NCBI GenBank assembly: GCA_947444195.1
Contig: CANEZL010000033.1
Location: 1 to 56,624, forward strand
Reading direction: 5' to 3'
Length of the DNA stretch: 56,624 nucleotides
DNA from: Methylobacteriaceae bacterium
Lineage (GTDB): Bacteria > Pseudomonadota > Alphaproteobacteria > Rhizobiales > Beijerinckiaceae
Each line of letters opens with the position of its first letter. Within the stretch, counting starts at the first letter, position 1. This document shows, one piece after another, positions 44,920 through 54,968 of the stretch. The notes beneath the pieces are model-generated. The model worked only from the letters and a program-made list of their open reading frames with translations, ran no database searches and was not told the origin of the DNA. A program made the translations under genes and the position numbers.

Positions 44920-45813
44920 ATGGCACGAGAGAACCTGAGCGATCTCCTGTCCTTCGCGACCGTCGCCAAGGAGGGAAGCTTCACCCGGGCCGCCAAGCGC
45001 CTCGGCATCACGCAATCGGCGCTCAGCCACGCCATGAACGGCTTGGAGGCACGCCTCGGGCTGCAACTCCTGAACCGCTCGACCCGCAGCGTCACCCCGA
45101 CCGAGGCCGGCGCGCGGCTGCTGCGCGTGGTCGGGCCCCAGTTCGAGCAGATCGAGGTCGAGCTCACCGCGCTGACGGAACTGCGGGACAAGCCCGCCGG
45201 CAACATCCGGATCACGGCGCCCGAGCTCGCGGCACAGACCGTGCTGTGGCCGGCGCTGCGGAAGCTGCTGCCGGAATATCCGGACATCACCGTCGAGGTG
45301 GTGTCGTCCGACGTCCGGACCGACATCGTGGCCGAGCGCTTCGACGCGGGCATCCGGGTCGGCGAGTACGTCGAGAAGGACATGGTCGCGGTCTGCATCG
45401 CCCCGCCGATGCGCATGGCCGTCGTCGCGGTCCCGGCCTACTTCGCGGAGCGGTCCCCGCCACGCGAACCCGAGGACCTGACCGGGCACCGGTGCATCAA
45501 CCTGGCGCGCGCTTCACGCGGCGACCTGTTCCCGTGGGAGTTCGAGCGGGCCGGCCGGGAGGTCGCCGTGCGGGTCGCGGGGCAGGTCGCGTTCTCCAGC
45601 CTGAGCCTGATCCGCGAGGCGGCCCTCGCCGGTCTGGGTCTGGCCTACCTGCCAGAGCAGGAGGTGATGGCGGACGTGGCGGCGGGCCGGATGGTGCGGG
45701 TGCTGGAAGGGTGGTGCGAGCCGTTCCCGAGCTACCACCTGTACTACCCGAGCCGGCGCCAGCCGGCCCCGGCTTTCACGGTGCTGGTCGAGGCGCTCCG
45801 CTACCGGGGCTGA
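44920..45813 (+). CDS. LysR-family transcriptional regulator
   Basis: 297 residues from the ATG at 44920 (GGGGTGG upstream). MARENLSDLLSFATVAKEGSFTRAAKRLGITQSALSHAMN is paralogous to the LysR immediately upstream, and the C-terminus [15 protein letters not shown] is the same. The two genes are 106 bp apart in the same direction and look like a tandem duplication. The 44-bp module is absent from its own upstream region. It converges on the PQQ dehydrogenase gene with stops 9 bp apart. Confidence 0.93.
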   Translation: MARENLSDLLSFATVAKEGSFTRAAKRLGITQSALSHAMNGLEARLGLQLLNRSTRSVTPTEAGARLLRVVGPQFEQIEVELTALTELRDKPAGNIRITAPELAAQTVLWPALRKLLPEYPDITVEVVSSDVRTDIVAERFDAGIRVGEYVEKDMVAVCIAPPMRMAVVAVPAYFAERSPPREPEDLTGHRCINLARASRGDLFPWEFERAGREVAVRVAGQVAFSSLSLIREAALAGLGLAYLPEQEVMADVAAGRMVRVLEGWCEPFPSYHLYYPSRRQPAPAFTVLVEALRYRG

Positions 45814-45822
45814 CGCCCGCCC

Positions 45823-47130
45823 TCAGCGCGGGGCGAGGCGGATCAGGCGGCCGTCCGCGGCGTCGGTGATCACCCACAGCGCGCCGTCCGGGCCCTGCGA
45901 CACGTGCCGGATGCGCTGGTGCTGGTCCTGGAGCAGGCGCTCCTCGCCGACGACGCGGTCGCCCTGAACCACGAGGCGCGCCAGGTGCTGGCCGGTCAGG
46001 GCGGCCACGAACAGGTTGTTCCTCCACTCCGGGATCAGGTCGCCCGAGTAAAAGGTCATGCCGCTCGGCGCGACGGCCGCCTGCCAGACGTAGCGCGGCT
46101 GCACGGTGTCCGGCCGCTGCGTCTTCCCCCCGTCGACCGGGCTGCGGTCGTAGTTGGTGCCGTAGGCGACGAGGGGCCAGCCGTAGTTCGCGCCGCGCTC
46201 GATGCGGTTGACCTCGTCGCCCCCGTCCGGCCCGTGCTCGGCCTCCCAGAGGCTGCCGTCCGCAGGGTTGAGCGCCAAACCCTGCGGGTTGCGGTGGCCG
46301 TAGCTCCAGATCTCCGCACGGGGGTGGTTCTCCGCGCCCTGGTCGCGGTCGAAGGGGTTGCCGGGCGCCGGCTTGCCGCCGGTGTCGATGCGCAGCACCT
46401 TGCCGAGCCAGGAGTACAGCGACTGCGCCTCGTCGCGGGTGGGCGAGAAGAACCGCTCGCCCAGCGACACGAACAGGTAGCCCTCGCGGTCGAACAGCAG
46501 CCGGGAGCCGTAATGCGCCTGCTGGGCCACGGCCGGGTCGACGCGCAGCAGGACCGTCAGATCCCCCAGGCTGTACATCGGCGCCGCGGTGCCCTCCTTC
46601 GGCGCCTGCAGCCGGGCCTTGGCCACGACGATGCCGCTGTCGTGCTCCCCGCGCGGCTCGGCGTAGGTGAAGTAGATCGTGCGGTTGCCGGCGAAGCCCG
46701 GGTCCGCGACCACGTCGAGCAGCCCTGCGTCGCCGCCGAACGCCACCTTGGGGACCCCCGTCACCCCGGCCACCGGCTCGCCGCTGGCCATGTCGACGAC
46801 GCGCATCGCCCCAGGCTTCTCGGTGACCAGGACCTTGCCATCGCCGATGAAGGCGAGCCCCCAGGGATGGTCGAGGCCACGGGTCTTGACCTCGGTTGCG
46901 ACCGGCGTTCGGGTGACCACCGCGGGGGCGTGCACCTGCCCGTCGAAGGCGGGCTTCTGGTCCGGCGCGGTCGGGGCGTTGGTGGGCAGGGGCTGGCCGG
47001 GTGTGACGGGGCCGTCGGGCGCGCGACCGCCCCTGTTGGGCAGGCCGACGCTGTTCGCGTGCTGCGCCGCGGCCGGGGCGGCGCACAGCATCGTCGCGGC
47101 GAGCAGGAGACAGGTACGGGCAGGAAACAT
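45823..47130 (-). CDS. PQQ-dependent soluble sugar (aldose) dehydrogenase
   Basis: 435 residues with a Sec signal peptide (about 1-22, ending AAAQ). The beta-propeller begins at GLDHPWGLAFIGDGKVLVTEKPG and carries the family blocks GGDAGLLDVVADPGF, LGERFFSP, IWSYGHRNPQGLALNP, EAEHGPDGGDEVNRIERGANYGWP and SGMTFYSGDLIP. These match YliI/soluble-GDH-type enzymes that use PQQ to oxidise aldoses in the periplasm. PQQ biosynthesis genes are not in the window. An SDR gene precedes it by 55 bp on the same strand. Confidence 0.93.
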   Translation of the reverse strand: MFPARTCLLLAATMLCAAPAAAQHANSVGLPNRGGRAPDGPVTPGQPLPTNAPTAPDQKPAFDGQVHAPAVVTRTPVATEVKTRGLDHPWGLAFIGDGKVLVTEKPGAMRVVDMASGEPVAGVTGVPKVAFGGDAGLLDVVADPGFAGNRTIYFTYAEPRGEHDSGIVVAKARLQAPKEGTAAPMYSLGDLTVLLRVDPAVAQQAHYGSRLLFDREGYLFVSLGERFFSPTRDEAQSLYSWLGKVLRIDTGGKPAPGNPFDRDQGAENHPRAEIWSYGHRNPQGLALNPADGSLWEAEHGPDGGDEVNRIERGANYGWPLVAYGTNYDRSPVDGGKTQRPDTVQPRYVWQAAVAPSGMTFYSGDLIPEWRNNLFVAALTGQHLARLVVQGDRVVGEERLLQDQHQRIRHVSQGPDGALWVITDAADGRLIRLAPR

Positions 47131-47185
47131 CGCGGTCTCGTTCTGACGGGTTCGGTCGGCTCGGCTGGCGCGTCTCGGGGCTTGG

Positions 47186-47959
47186 TCAGCCCACCGTCTG
47201 GCCGCCGTCGACCACCATGGCGTGCCCGACGACGAAGGCGCCGGGCTCCGAGCACAGGAACAGGACGGCGGCCGCGATCTCCTCGGGCTTGCCCATGCGC
47301 CCGACCGGCTCCTGGGCGACGACCCGGGCCACGCCCTCGGGGGTGCCGCCGGTGAAGCGCTGCATCATCGGGGTGTCGATGATCCCCGGGCAGATCGCGT
47401 TGATGCGGATGCCGTCCTTGGCGTAGTCGAGCGCGGCGCTCTTGGTCATGCCGATGACGCCGTGCTTGGTCGCCGCGTAGGCGGCCTGGCCGGCGAAGCC
47501 CTTTACGCCGGCACCCGAGGACGTGTTCACGATGGCGCCGCCCCCGCCCTTCAGCATCAGGGGGACCTGATGCTTCATGCACAGGAACACGCCCCGCAGG
47601 TTGACGGCGACGGTGCGGTCGAAGTCCTCGTCCGCGATGTCCGCCGCCGGCATGACCAGCTGCTCGACCCCGGCGTTGTTGAAGGCGAAGTCGAGCCGCC
47701 CGAAGGTGTCGGCCGTCGTGGCGAGCGCCGCCCTCACGTCCTCGGCGTTGCTCACGTCGCACCGGACCGCGACGACCCGGCCGCCGGCCTCCTCGATCAG
47801 GCGCGCCGTCTCCCGGACACCGTCCTGGGACAGGTCGGCCACGGTCACCGCCGCGCCTGCGCGGGCGAAGGCCAGGGCGGTGGCGCGACCGATGCCGCTC
47901 GTCGCGCCGGTGACGAACGCGACCTTGCCGGCGAAGCCGTCGTTCGGGGTCGTGGTCAT
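47186..47959 (-). CDS. SDR-family oxidoreductase (glucose-dehydrogenase-like)
   Basis: 257 residues: TGATSGIG cofactor motif (about 17-24), DLS after the second strand (NAD preference possible), FNNAGVEQ, Ser in NTSSGAG, YAATK. The C-terminal VVDGGQTVG is typical of glucose-1-dehydrogenase-like SDRs. It sits between the SMP-30 and PQQ-dehydrogenase genes on the same strand, fitting a sugar or aldehyde oxidation unit. It is a close relative of the SDR at 50106. Confidence 0.92.
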   Translation of the reverse strand: MTTTPNDGFAGKVAFVTGATSGIGRATALAFARAGAAVTVADLSQDGVRETARLIEEAGGRVVAVRCDVSNAEDVRAALATTADTFGRLDFAFNNAGVEQLVMPAADIADEDFDRTVAVNLRGVFLCMKHQVPLMLKGGGGAIVNTSSGAGVKGFAGQAAYAATKHGVIGMTKSAALDYAKDGIRINAICPGIIDTPMMQRFTGGTPEGVARVVAQEPVGRMGKPEEIAAAVLFLCSEPGAFVVGHAMVVDGGQTVG

Positions 47960-48005
47960 GTTCGGGTCTCCTCGTTCTGGTTCCGGGGGCCGGCCGACTG
48001 GGTCG

Positions 48006-49070
48006 TCAGCGCTGTCCGTAGAGGGCGAGCGCCGTGGCGAAGGCGCCGGCGCGGAAGATGGCCGATCCCTGGCCGCCCTCGCCGTCGTTCGCCACGACGA
48101 GGAGTTCGTCGGTGCCGGGACGCAGCGCCATGCTGGTCGAGCGCAGGTTGTGGCCCGCGTCGCGCCCCGGCAGCAGCACCTGCCCGATGGGGATGCCGTT
48201 GCGGTTGAACGCCAGGACCCGGCCCTGTCCGTACAGCGCCACGTAGAGGTTGCCGTCGGAATCGGCGCGCATCGAGTCGGGCGCCGGGCCGGTGAAGTGG
48301 TAGGCGACCGTCGTCCCGAACGGGGCGGGCGTTGTCGCGTCGGCGAGCTCGACCCGGTGCAGGAGATTGCGGCCGAACTCCGTGACCCAGAGCGTCCGGC
48401 CGTCCGGGCTCAGGGCGACGCCGTTGGCCATCGTGAGGTGCGGCAGCACGGGCGTGACGGTCTTGAGGTCGGGGGCGACGTAGTAGACGCCGCCCTTCGG
48501 GTCTGTGGAGGTGCCGCGAAAGTCGGTAAAGTAGAAGCCGCCTTGCGCGTCGAAGACGAGGTCGTTCGGCATGTAGCCGGCCCCTGTCGGCACGACCTCG
48601 CGCGAGCCGGAGCCGTCCGACGCGACCGAGACGATGGCGCCGGCGCCCTTCCCGAAATCCATGGCGGCGATGAAGACGTGTCCGTCCCTGTGGAGCGCGA
48701 TGCCCCCGGGACCGAGCGCGTCGAGGCTCGCCACCGTCGAGAGCCGCCTGTCCGGCGTGGCGCGCAGCACGCGCCTGCCGGTGACGTCGCAGAACAGCAG
48801 GTTGCCGTCGCGGTCGAAGGCCGGCCCCTCAAGCACCAGCGCGTCGTCCGAGACCTTGAGCCAGAGCTCGGCGGCCACGGTCTGCAGGCCGCGCTCCGAC
48901 GGCGGGATGGGGACCGGCCCGCGAGTCGCTGCGTCGTAGGCGAGCTCATGAACCGCCTCGACGCCCTGCTGCGCCTGCGTTCCGGCCGTGGCGCAGGCGG
49001 CGATCAGCGCGGCGAGCGCGAGTGCATGGCGGAACCTCGCGATGCGAGGGGGTGGAGGGCTACCAGGCAT
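48006..49070 (-). CDS. SMP-30/gluconolactonase-family protein, exported
   Basis: 354 residues with a signal-like N-terminal segment ([19 protein letters not shown]). The six-bladed propeller metal ligands appear in order: [15 protein letters not shown] (Glu), [13 protein letters not shown] (Asn) and [15 protein letters not shown] (Asp). These enzymes hydrolyse sugar lactones, the products of PQQ sugar dehydrogenase encoded two genes downstream, so a periplasmic oxidise-then-hydrolyse sequence is plausible. Its start overlaps the end of the aldo/keto reductase gene by 11 bp. Confidence 0.88.
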   Translation of the reverse strand: MPGSPPPPRIARFRHALALAALIAACATAGTQAQQGVEAVHELAYDAATRGPVPIPPSERGLQTVAAELWLKVSDDALVLEGPAFDRDGNLLFCDVTGRRVLRATPDRRLSTVASLDALGPGGIALHRDGHVFIAAMDFGKGAGAIVSVASDGSGSREVVPTGAGYMPNDLVFDAQGGFYFTDFRGTSTDPKGGVYYVAPDLKTVTPVLPHLTMANGVALSPDGRTLWVTEFGRNLLHRVELADATTPAPFGTTVAYHFTGPAPDSMRADSDGNLYVALYGQGRVLAFNRNGIPIGQVLLPGRDAGHNLRSTSMALRPGTDELLVVANDGEGGQGSAIFRAGAFATALALYGQR

Positions 49071-50049
49071 AGGCCACCGGGGCCTCGCCGCCCGGGCCCG
49101 GCCAGATCTCGTCGAGCCGCGCCAGCGTCTCGCCCGAGAGGGTCAGCGACGGTGCCCTCAGGTTCTGGCGCAACTGCTCGACGGTGCGGGGGCCGCTGAT
49201 CGCGGCCGTGACGACCGGGTTGTGGAGCAGCCACGCCAAAGCCACGTCGGAGGGGGCCTCGCCGAGTTCGGCGCAAAGCGCCTCGTAGGCTTCGAGTTGC
49301 GGGCGCAACTTGTCGATCCGCTGCTGCAGGTGCGGGCTCGCCCGTCGCCCCTCGGCGGCCTTGCGCAGGACGCCGCCCAGCAGGCCCATGCCGACCGGGC
49401 TCCACGGGATGAGGCCGATGCCGAAGTGGCGCAGGGCCGGGATCACCTCCAGCTCCACCGTGCGTTGGGTCAGGTTGTAGAGGCTCTGCTCGGAAGCGAG
49501 CCCCAGCAAGTTGCGCGCGGTGGCCGTGCACTGGGCGGTGGCGATGTCCCAGCCGGCGAAGTTGCTCGATCCGACGTAGGTGATCTTGCCCTCGCGGCCG
49601 AGCTGCTCCATCGCCTGCCAGATCTCCGCCCAGGGCGTCGCCCGGTCGACGTGGTGCATCTGGTAGAGGTCGATGTGGTCCGTCTTCAGCCGACGCAGGC
49701 TGGCCTCGCAGGCCCGGCGGATGTGGTAGGCCGACAGGTACTTGTCGTTCGGCCCCGTCTCCATCGGCTGGTAGACCTTGGTCGCCAGCACGATCCGGTC
49801 ACGCCGGCCGGGGTCCTGGGCGAGCCAGCGGCCTATAATCTCCTCGGAGGCGCCGTAGCCCTTCGCCATGTCGGGTGATTGCGGGCCGCCGTAGACGTCG
49901 GCCGTGTCGAAGAAGTTGATGCCGGCGGCGAGCGCTTCGTCCATGACCGCGAAGCTCGTCGCCTCGTCGGTCAGTTCGCCGAAGTTCATGGTGCCGAGCG
50001 CGAGCCGGCTGACCCTCAGGCCGGTCCGGCCGAGATGCGTGTATTCCAT
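49060..50049 (-). CDS. Aldo/keto reductase
   Basis: 329 residues from the ATG at 50049. Tetrad residues lie in FFDTADVYGG, ATKVYQP and DLYQMHHVDRATPW; cofactor motif ISGPRTVEQLRQNLRA is near the C-terminus. It is of the YajO/AKR-like type, distinct from the one at 42764. It overlaps the SMP-30 gene start and follows an SDR by 56 bp, consistent with one long minus-strand unit from the MFS gene at 52126 to the PQQ dehydrogenase. Confidence 0.93.
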   Translation of the reverse strand: MEYTHLGRTGLRVSRLALGTMNFGELTDEATSFAVMDEALAAGINFFDTADVYGGPQSPDMAKGYGASEEIIGRWLAQDPGRRDRIVLATKVYQPMETGPNDKYLSAYHIRRACEASLRRLKTDHIDLYQMHHVDRATPWAEIWQAMEQLGREGKITYVGSSNFAGWDIATAQCTATARNLLGLASEQSLYNLTQRTVELEVIPALRHFGIGLIPWSPVGMGLLGGVLRKAAEGRRASPHLQQRIDKLRPQLEAYEALCAELGEAPSDVALAWLLHNPVVTAAISGPRTVEQLRQNLRAPSLTLSGETLARLDEIWPGPGGEAPVAYAW

Positions 50050-50105
50050 CGGATCGCTCCCGAATCCCGTCGTTCTCGAAAGGGGCTGTTCTGGGCTCGC
50101 CGCGC

Positions 50106-50867
50106 TCAGTTCGCGGTGTAGCCGCCGTCCACCGGCAGGGCGACGCCGAGGACGAAGCTGGCCGCGTCGCTGCAGAGCCAAAGCACGGCGGCCGCGACCT
50201 CCTCGGGCCGCCCGAGCCGGCCGATGACCTGCTTCTTCATGATCTCGGCCATGGCCTCGGGCCGCTCGGCGAGCATCTTGGCCACCATCGGCGTGTCGAT
50301 GGTGGCTGGGCAGACCGCGTTGAGGCGGATGCCGCGCGCCGCGTTCTCCAGGGCGGCGCTCTGGGTCAGGCCGATCACGCCGTACTTGGTGCCGTGATAG
50401 GCGGCCAGCCCCGGGTTGCCGATCAGGCCGCCGATGGACGAGCAGTTGACGATGGCGCCGCTGCCCTGCCGGTGCATCTGGCGCAGCTCCGCCTGCATGC
50501 AGTTCCAGACACCGCGCAGGTTGACCGACATCACGCGCTCGTAGTCCTCGTCCGGCACGTCGACGACGTCGTTCGGCGGGATCTGGATGCCGGCGTTGTT
50601 GAAGGCCGCGTCGAGCCGTCCGAAGGTGTCGACGGTGCGCCGGACCATGGCCTCGACCTCGGCCTTGCTGGACACGTCGCATCGGACGCCGAGCACCGTG
50701 TGGCCGGCGGCCTCAAGCCCGGCGACGGCCTCGCCGAGGGCTTCCTCGTTGTGATCGGAGAGGACGACCGCCGCGCCGGCCTCGGCGAACATCCGGGCGG
50801 TCGCCAGGCCCATGCCCATGGCGGCCCCGGTCACCAGGGCGACCTTGTTCTCGAAGGTGATCTGCAT
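50106..50867 (-). CDS. SDR-family oxidoreductase
   Basis: 253 residues from the ATG at 50867. TGAAMGMG cofactor motif (about 14-21), SDHNEE after the second strand, FNNAGIQIPP, NCSSIGG with the catalytic Ser, and YHGTK. The paralog at 47186 shares the FNNAG, VNLRGVW/VNLRGVF and DTPM segments. It follows the MFS gene by 32 bp on the same strand. Open frames extending it upstream into the MFS gene are artefacts. Confidence 0.92.
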   Translation of the reverse strand: MQITFENKVALVTGAAMGMGLATARMFAEAGAAVVLSDHNEEALGEAVAGLEAAGHTVLGVRCDVSSKAEVEAMVRRTVDTFGRLDAAFNNAGIQIPPNDVVDVPDEDYERVMSVNLRGVWNCMQAELRQMHRQGSGAIVNCSSIGGLIGNPGLAAYHGTKYGVIGLTQSAALENAARGIRLNAVCPATIDTPMVAKMLAERPEAMAEIMKKQVIGRLGRPEEVAAAVLWLCSDAASFVLGVALPVDGGYTAN

Positions 50868-50899
50868 GTCGTTTCCTTTCCGGTCCAGATGGGATCGGG

Positions 50900-52126
50900 C
50901 TAGGCCGCGGCGGCGGCGTTCCGACTGCCCTGGCGCCAGGCCAGGACGGTCGCGACGGTCGCCGCGCCGAAGGCGAGCGCGCCGAGCGCGAAGGTGCTCC
51001 GGTAGCCGCCCGTGTCGTAGGCGACGCCCCCGAGTGTGGCGCCCAGCGCGATGGCCATCTGGACCACGGCGACGAACAACCCGCCGCCGGCCTCGGCGTC
51101 GTCGGGCAGCACCCGGCTCACCCAGGTCCACCACGCCACCGGGGCGGCCGTGCCGACGAGGCCCCAGCAGGCGAGCAGGACCGTGACCGCGACCGGCGAC
51201 GCGCCGAGCGCCATGGTGGCGATGCCGATGACCGCCATCGCGACCGGCGTCGCGATGAGGAGGCTGTAGAGGCGCGCCTTGAGGAGCAGGCCGATCAGGT
51301 AGGTGCCGAGCAGGCCGGACCCGCCCATGACGAGCAGTATGAGGGACAGGGTGGTGACGCCGACGTGGGTGACCGTCTCCAGGAACGGCCGCAGGTAGGT
51401 GAACACGGCGAACTGCCCGAGGAAGAACAGCGAGGAGCCGAGCATCCCGAGGGGGACCGTCCGGCGTCGGAGGACCCGGAAGACCGTGCCTCCCTTCTTC
51501 GAGCGGTTCGACGGCATCGCGGGCAGGCTCGCGAACAGCCACGCGAGCGTCACGGCCGCGAGCGGGACGACGCAGAAGAAGGCGCCGCGCCAGCCGATGA
51601 ACTGGCCGAGGAAGCTGCCGAGCGGCGCCGCCACGGTCGTCGCCAGGGCGTTGCCGCCGTTCAGCAGGCCGAGCGCCTGCGGGACCTGGGCCTCTGGCAC
51701 GAGCCGCATGGCGGTGGCGGCCGACATCGACCAGAAGCCGCCGATGACGACGCCGACCAGCGCGCGTCCGGTCATGAAGACCGCCGCGTTCGGGGCGAGG
51801 GCCACCATCAGGCCCGACACCATCATCAGCACGGTGAGCGACAGCAGGACGGTCCGGCGGTCGATGCCGCGCGTGGCGGTCGAGACGGTCAGGCTCGTCA
51901 GCACGGCGAACAGGCCGGAGACCGCGATGGCCTGGCCGGCGTTGCCCTCGGTCATGCGCAGGTCGGCAGCGATGGGCGTCAGCAGGCTGACCGGCATGAA
52001 CTCGGAGGCGACCAGGGTCGCGCTGCACAGGGCCATGGCGGTCACCGCCGCCCAGCCTCGGGTCGAGGGCGCGCTAGCCTCGTCCATGAACGCGCTCTCG
52101 GTTGCGCAGCCTTGGTTCGCGTTCAT
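50900..52126 (-). CDS. MFS transporter (arabinose-efflux/YdhP-like)
   Basis: 408 residues, 12 hydrophobic segments. SEFMPVSLLTPIAADLRMTEGNAGQAIAVSG at TM1-2, ALVGVVIGGFWSMSAATAMRLVP at TM4 and the central basic loop NRSKKGGTVFRVLRRR are typical of the sugar/drug efflux (DHA1) group. First gene of the minus-strand unit continuing to the SDR, aldo/keto reductase, SMP-30, SDR and PQQ dehydrogenase. Site C of the 44-bp module lies about 160 bp upstream. Confidence 0.92.
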   Translation of the reverse strand: MNANQGCATESAFMDEASAPSTRGWAAVTAMALCSATLVASEFMPVSLLTPIAADLRMTEGNAGQAIAVSGLFAVLTSLTVSTATRGIDRRTVLLSLTVLMMVSGLMVALAPNAAVFMTGRALVGVVIGGFWSMSAATAMRLVPEAQVPQALGLLNGGNALATTVAAPLGSFLGQFIGWRGAFFCVVPLAAVTLAWLFASLPAMPSNRSKKGGTVFRVLRRRTVPLGMLGSSLFFLGQFAVFTYLRPFLETVTHVGVTTLSLILLVMGGSGLLGTYLIGLLLKARLYSLLIATPVAMAVIGIATMALGASPVAVTVLLACWGLVGTAAPVAWWTWVSRVLPDDAEAGGGLFVAVVQMAIALGATLGGVAYDTGGYRSTFALGALAFGAATVATVLAWRQGSRNAAAAA

Positions 52127-52282
52127 GGGCAGGAGGGCCCCTTTCCTAATCTTCGAGGTTGGTGTGCGGCCGGTGTCAGTCGTCGCTAAGGCTCGGACCC
52201 CGGAGGTCCTTCGACGGCCAGCGTATCGGTGGCCATGGTGCCGCCTGGGTTCGGGATGAAAGCTACCGGTCGGGGCCGGTCC

Positions 52283-52326
52283 GGATTAGATGCTCAGGTC
52301 GACATGAGCCTATGAAGCGCGCTTAT
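52283..52326. promoter_or_regulatory. 44-bp LysR-type module, site C
   Basis: GGATTAG at 52283-52289, GC at 10-11, TGAG at 23-26 and core ATGAAGCGCGCTTAT at 52312-52326, with the same spacing as sites A, B and D. It lies upstream of the MFS gene at 52126, and its last bases overlap the stop codon of the next MFS gene. Confidence 0.7.
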
Positions 52327-53528
52327 GAATGCGGGCTGGCAGGAGTCCGCAGCAATTGGAGCGCGACCGCCGCGGCGACGGCCACCGGCACCGCGCTGAC
52401 GACAAACACGGCGCCGAGCCCCGCATGACCGGCGACGAGGCCGAGTGCCGGCCCGGATACGCCCAGCGCGAGGTCGAGGCAGGCGGTGTAGGCGCCCATG
52501 GCCGAGCCGCGGCTCTCCGGCGGGGCCCGGCGGACGGCCTCGACCCCGAAGCTGGGAAAGACGAGCGCGTAGCCGAGCCCCGTCAGCGCGGCGCCGGCCG
52601 CCGCTACGGTGACCGACGCAGCCAAGCCCATGAGCAACAGGCCGGCAGCCTCGATGAGAACGCAGACCAGCGCCACTTTGGCGCCCCCGAGCCGGTCGGG
52701 CAGGTGCCCGAACAGCAGGCGGGCCACGATGAGGGCCACCGCGTAGGCCGTGAAGGCGAGCCAGACCGGCTGCCAGCCATGCGTCGAGAACAGCAGGGTG
52801 CCGAAGGCGATCAGGGCCCCGAAGCCGATGCTGCTGAGCGCGGCGGCGAGGCCCGGCAGCCAGATCCGTTTCGCGACGGCGAGGAAGGAGGAGGCCCCTT
52901 GGTGCGCCGGGGCGGCGCCCCGGACGGGCGCGATGAACGCCAGGGTGGCGAGCGGCGCCAAGGCAGTGGCCCCGACGACCGCGGCGAAGCCGCCTCCGGC
53001 ATACAGGGCGGTGCCGAGCGGGGCGCCGGCGGCGAAGGCCGCGAACATCGCCGTCCCGGTCCAGGCGATGACCTTACCGGCGTTCGGCGTACCGGCGCGG
53101 GCCAGCCCCCAGGCGACGGCGCCGGTGATGATGAAGCTTTCCGCGCCGCCGAGGACCGCGCGGCCGGCGAGCAGGATGCCGGCCGAGACCCAGGGCGCGT
53201 CGACGAAGGCGAGCGAGGCGAGATACAGCGCGCCTGCCGCCGCGGCCGCGGCGAGACCCACGACCACCCCGCGCTTGGGACCGTGGGCATCGGACATGCG
53301 GCCGGACCAGAGACGCGCCACCAGGGCGGCGGCGAACTGGCACCCTGTCACCAAGCCGACCATGAACGGTCCGAGCCCGAGGCCGTCGCGGACGTGCAGC
53401 GGCAGGACCGGCAGGGCGATGCCGATGACCAGGAACGCGACGAACACGACCGCCAGCAACGGCAGCAGGGTCGCCATCGTGGGTGTGTCGCCGGCGTGGG
53501 TCGCCGGCGCGGGGGCCGCAGGCATCAT
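52323..53528 (-). CDS. MFS transporter (YfcJ/YhhS-like)
   Basis: 401 residues from the ATG at 53528, which overlaps the cupin stop (TGATG). Twelve hydrophobic segments; [53 protein letters not shown] is the YfcJ/YhhS-type TM1-3 region with its motif A. It is translationally coupled to the cupin, suggesting that it exports or imports the cupin's substrate or product. The stop lies inside the 44-bp module C. Confidence 0.92.
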   Translation of the reverse strand: MMPAAPAPATHAGDTPTMATLLPLLAVVFVAFLVIGIALPVLPLHVRDGLGLGPFMVGLVTGCQFAAALVARLWSGRMSDAHGPKRGVVVGLAAAAAAGALYLASLAFVDAPWVSAGILLAGRAVLGGAESFIITGAVAWGLARAGTPNAGKVIAWTGTAMFAAFAAGAPLGTALYAGGGFAAVVGATALAPLATLAFIAPVRGAAPAHQGASSFLAVAKRIWLPGLAAALSSIGFGALIAFGTLLFSTHGWQPVWLAFTAYAVALIVARLLFGHLPDRLGGAKVALVCVLIEAAGLLLMGLAASVTVAAAGAALTGLGYALVFPSFGVEAVRRAPPESRGSAMGAYTACLDLALGVSGPALGLVAGHAGLGAVFVVSAVPVAVAAAVALQLLRTPASPHS

Positions 53529-53938
53529 CAGGGTCGCCCGGCCTCCGGCGCATACTGGTCGTCCCCGACTTTCTCCATCCAGGCCACGGGGCTGCCGTCC
53601 AGCGCCTCCTGGACCGCGATGTGGCTCATCGCGGTGGTCGGGCCGGCGCCGTGCCAGTGCTTCTCGCCCGGCGGGAACCAGACCACGTCGCCGGGCCGGA
53701 TCTCCTCGATGGGACCGCCCTCGCGCTGGACCCGGCCGCAACCCGCGGTGACGATCAGCGTCTGACCGAGCGGGTGCGTGTGCCAAGCCGTGCGGGCCCC
53801 TGGCTCGAAGGTGACGAGGGCCCCGCCGGCACGGGCCGGCTCGGCCGGGCTGAACAGGGGGTCGACACGGACGGTCCCGGTGAACCAGTCCTCCGGACCC
53901 TTGCCCGAAGGCCGCGAGCCGGCGCGCATGATCTCCAT
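53528..53938 (-). CDS. Cytoplasmic cupin-domain protein
   Basis: 136 residues from the ATG at 53938 (AGGAA ribosome site). Single cupin: [17 protein letters not shown] and [20 protein letters not shown] supply the metal-binding His residues. It shares most of its core with the cupin at 34704, but has no signal peptide, so the pair seem to work on opposite sides of the membrane. It is divergent from the LysR at 54070 with module D between, and coupled to an MFS gene. Confidence 0.9.
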   Translation of the reverse strand: MEIMRAGSRPSGKGPEDWFTGTVRVDPLFSPAEPARAGGALVTFEPGARTAWHTHPLGQTLIVTAGCGRVQREGGPIEEIRPGDVVWFPPGEKHWHGAGPTTAMSHIAVQEALDGSPVAWMEKVGDDQYAPEAGRP

Positions 53939-54023
53939 GTCCGTGTTCCTGGCAGGTTGGCAACCATGGCGGCACGCGATGCCGCCGACGTTCGATGCGA
54001 AAGCTAGCGCCTGGGAACGGGCT

Positions 54024-54067
54024 GCATTAGATGCCCAAGCCGACATGAGGCCATGAGCAGGGCTTAT
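54024..54067. promoter_or_regulatory. 44-bp LysR-type module, site D
   Basis: GCATTAG at 54024-54030, GC at 10-11, TGAG at 23-26 and core ATGAGC-AGG-GCTTAT at 54053-54067. The ATG of the LysR gene begins 3 bp later (54070), the same geometry as site B. Confidence 0.75.
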
Positions 54068-54069
54068 GG

Positions 54070-54963
54070 ATGCTGCGTGAGAGCCTGAACGACATGGTCG
54101 CCTTCGTGGCCGTCGCGCGCGCGGGCAGCTTCACCCGGGCGGCAGCGCAGCTCGGCGTCTCGCAACCGGCGCTGAGCCAGACGGTGCGCGGGCTTGAGGC
54201 GCGCCTGGGCGTCAGGCTGCTGGCGCGCACCACCCGCAGCGTCTCGCCCACCGAGGCCGGCGAGCGCCTTCTGAATGCGGTCGGCCCTCGGTTCGAGGAG
54301 ATCGAGACGGGGCTGGCCGGACTCGCGGAGCTGCGGGGCAAGCCGGCCGGAACGGTGAGGATCACCGCGGACGAGCACGCGGCGAACACGGTGCTGTGGC
54401 CGGCGCTGCGGCAGGTCCTGCCGGAGCACCCCGACATCAAGGTCGAGGTGGTCGTCGACAACGGGCTGACCGACATCGTGGCCGAGCGCTTCGACGCGGG
54501 CGTGCGCCTGGGCGGCATCGTGGCCAAGGACATGGCTGCGGTCCCCATCGGACCGGCCATGCGCATGGCCGCCGTCGCCGCGCCCGCCTACTTCGAGGGT
54601 CGTTCGAGACCCGTTCGTCCCGAGGACCTGACGGACCACGCCTGCATCAACCTCCGCCTGCCGACCCACGGCGGGCTCTATGCCTGGGAGTTCGAGAAGG
54701 ACGGGCGGGAGATGCGGGTCTGGGTCGAGGGGCAGCTCGTGTTCAACACCGCGTCCCTCGTGCTTAAGGCGGCGCTGGACGGGTTCGGCATCGCCTTCCT
54801 CATGGAGGATGCGGTCCGGGCGCACCTGGAGGCCGGGGCGCTCGCACGGGTGTTGGAGGACTGGTGCGATCCGTTCGCGGGCTACCACCTCTATTATCCG
54901 AGCCGCCGGGAGCCGCCAGCGGCGCTGGCCGTCCTGGTCGAGGCGCTGCGCCACCGCGGTTGA
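54070..54963 (+). CDS. LysR-family transcriptional regulator
   Basis: 297 residues. [46 protein letters not shown], linker [17 protein letters not shown], effector domain with [17 protein letters not shown]-terminus [15 protein letters not shown]. Closest relatives in the window are the LysRs at 43905 and 44920. The start codon directly follows module D, so it is probably autoregulated and controls the divergent cupin-MFS pair. It converges on the amine oxidase gene (5-bp gap). Confidence 0.93.
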   Translation: MLRESLNDMVAFVAVARAGSFTRAAAQLGVSQPALSQTVRGLEARLGVRLLARTTRSVSPTEAGERLLNAVGPRFEEIETGLAGLAELRGKPAGTVRITADEHAANTVLWPALRQVLPEHPDIKVEVVVDNGLTDIVAERFDAGVRLGGIVAKDMAAVPIGPAMRMAAVAAPAYFEGRSRPVRPEDLTDHACINLRLPTHGGLYAWEFEKDGREMRVWVEGQLVFNTASLVLKAALDGFGIAFLMEDAVRAHLEAGALARVLEDWCDPFAGYHLYYPSRREPPAALAVLVEALRHRG

Positions 54964-54968
54964 GGTCG

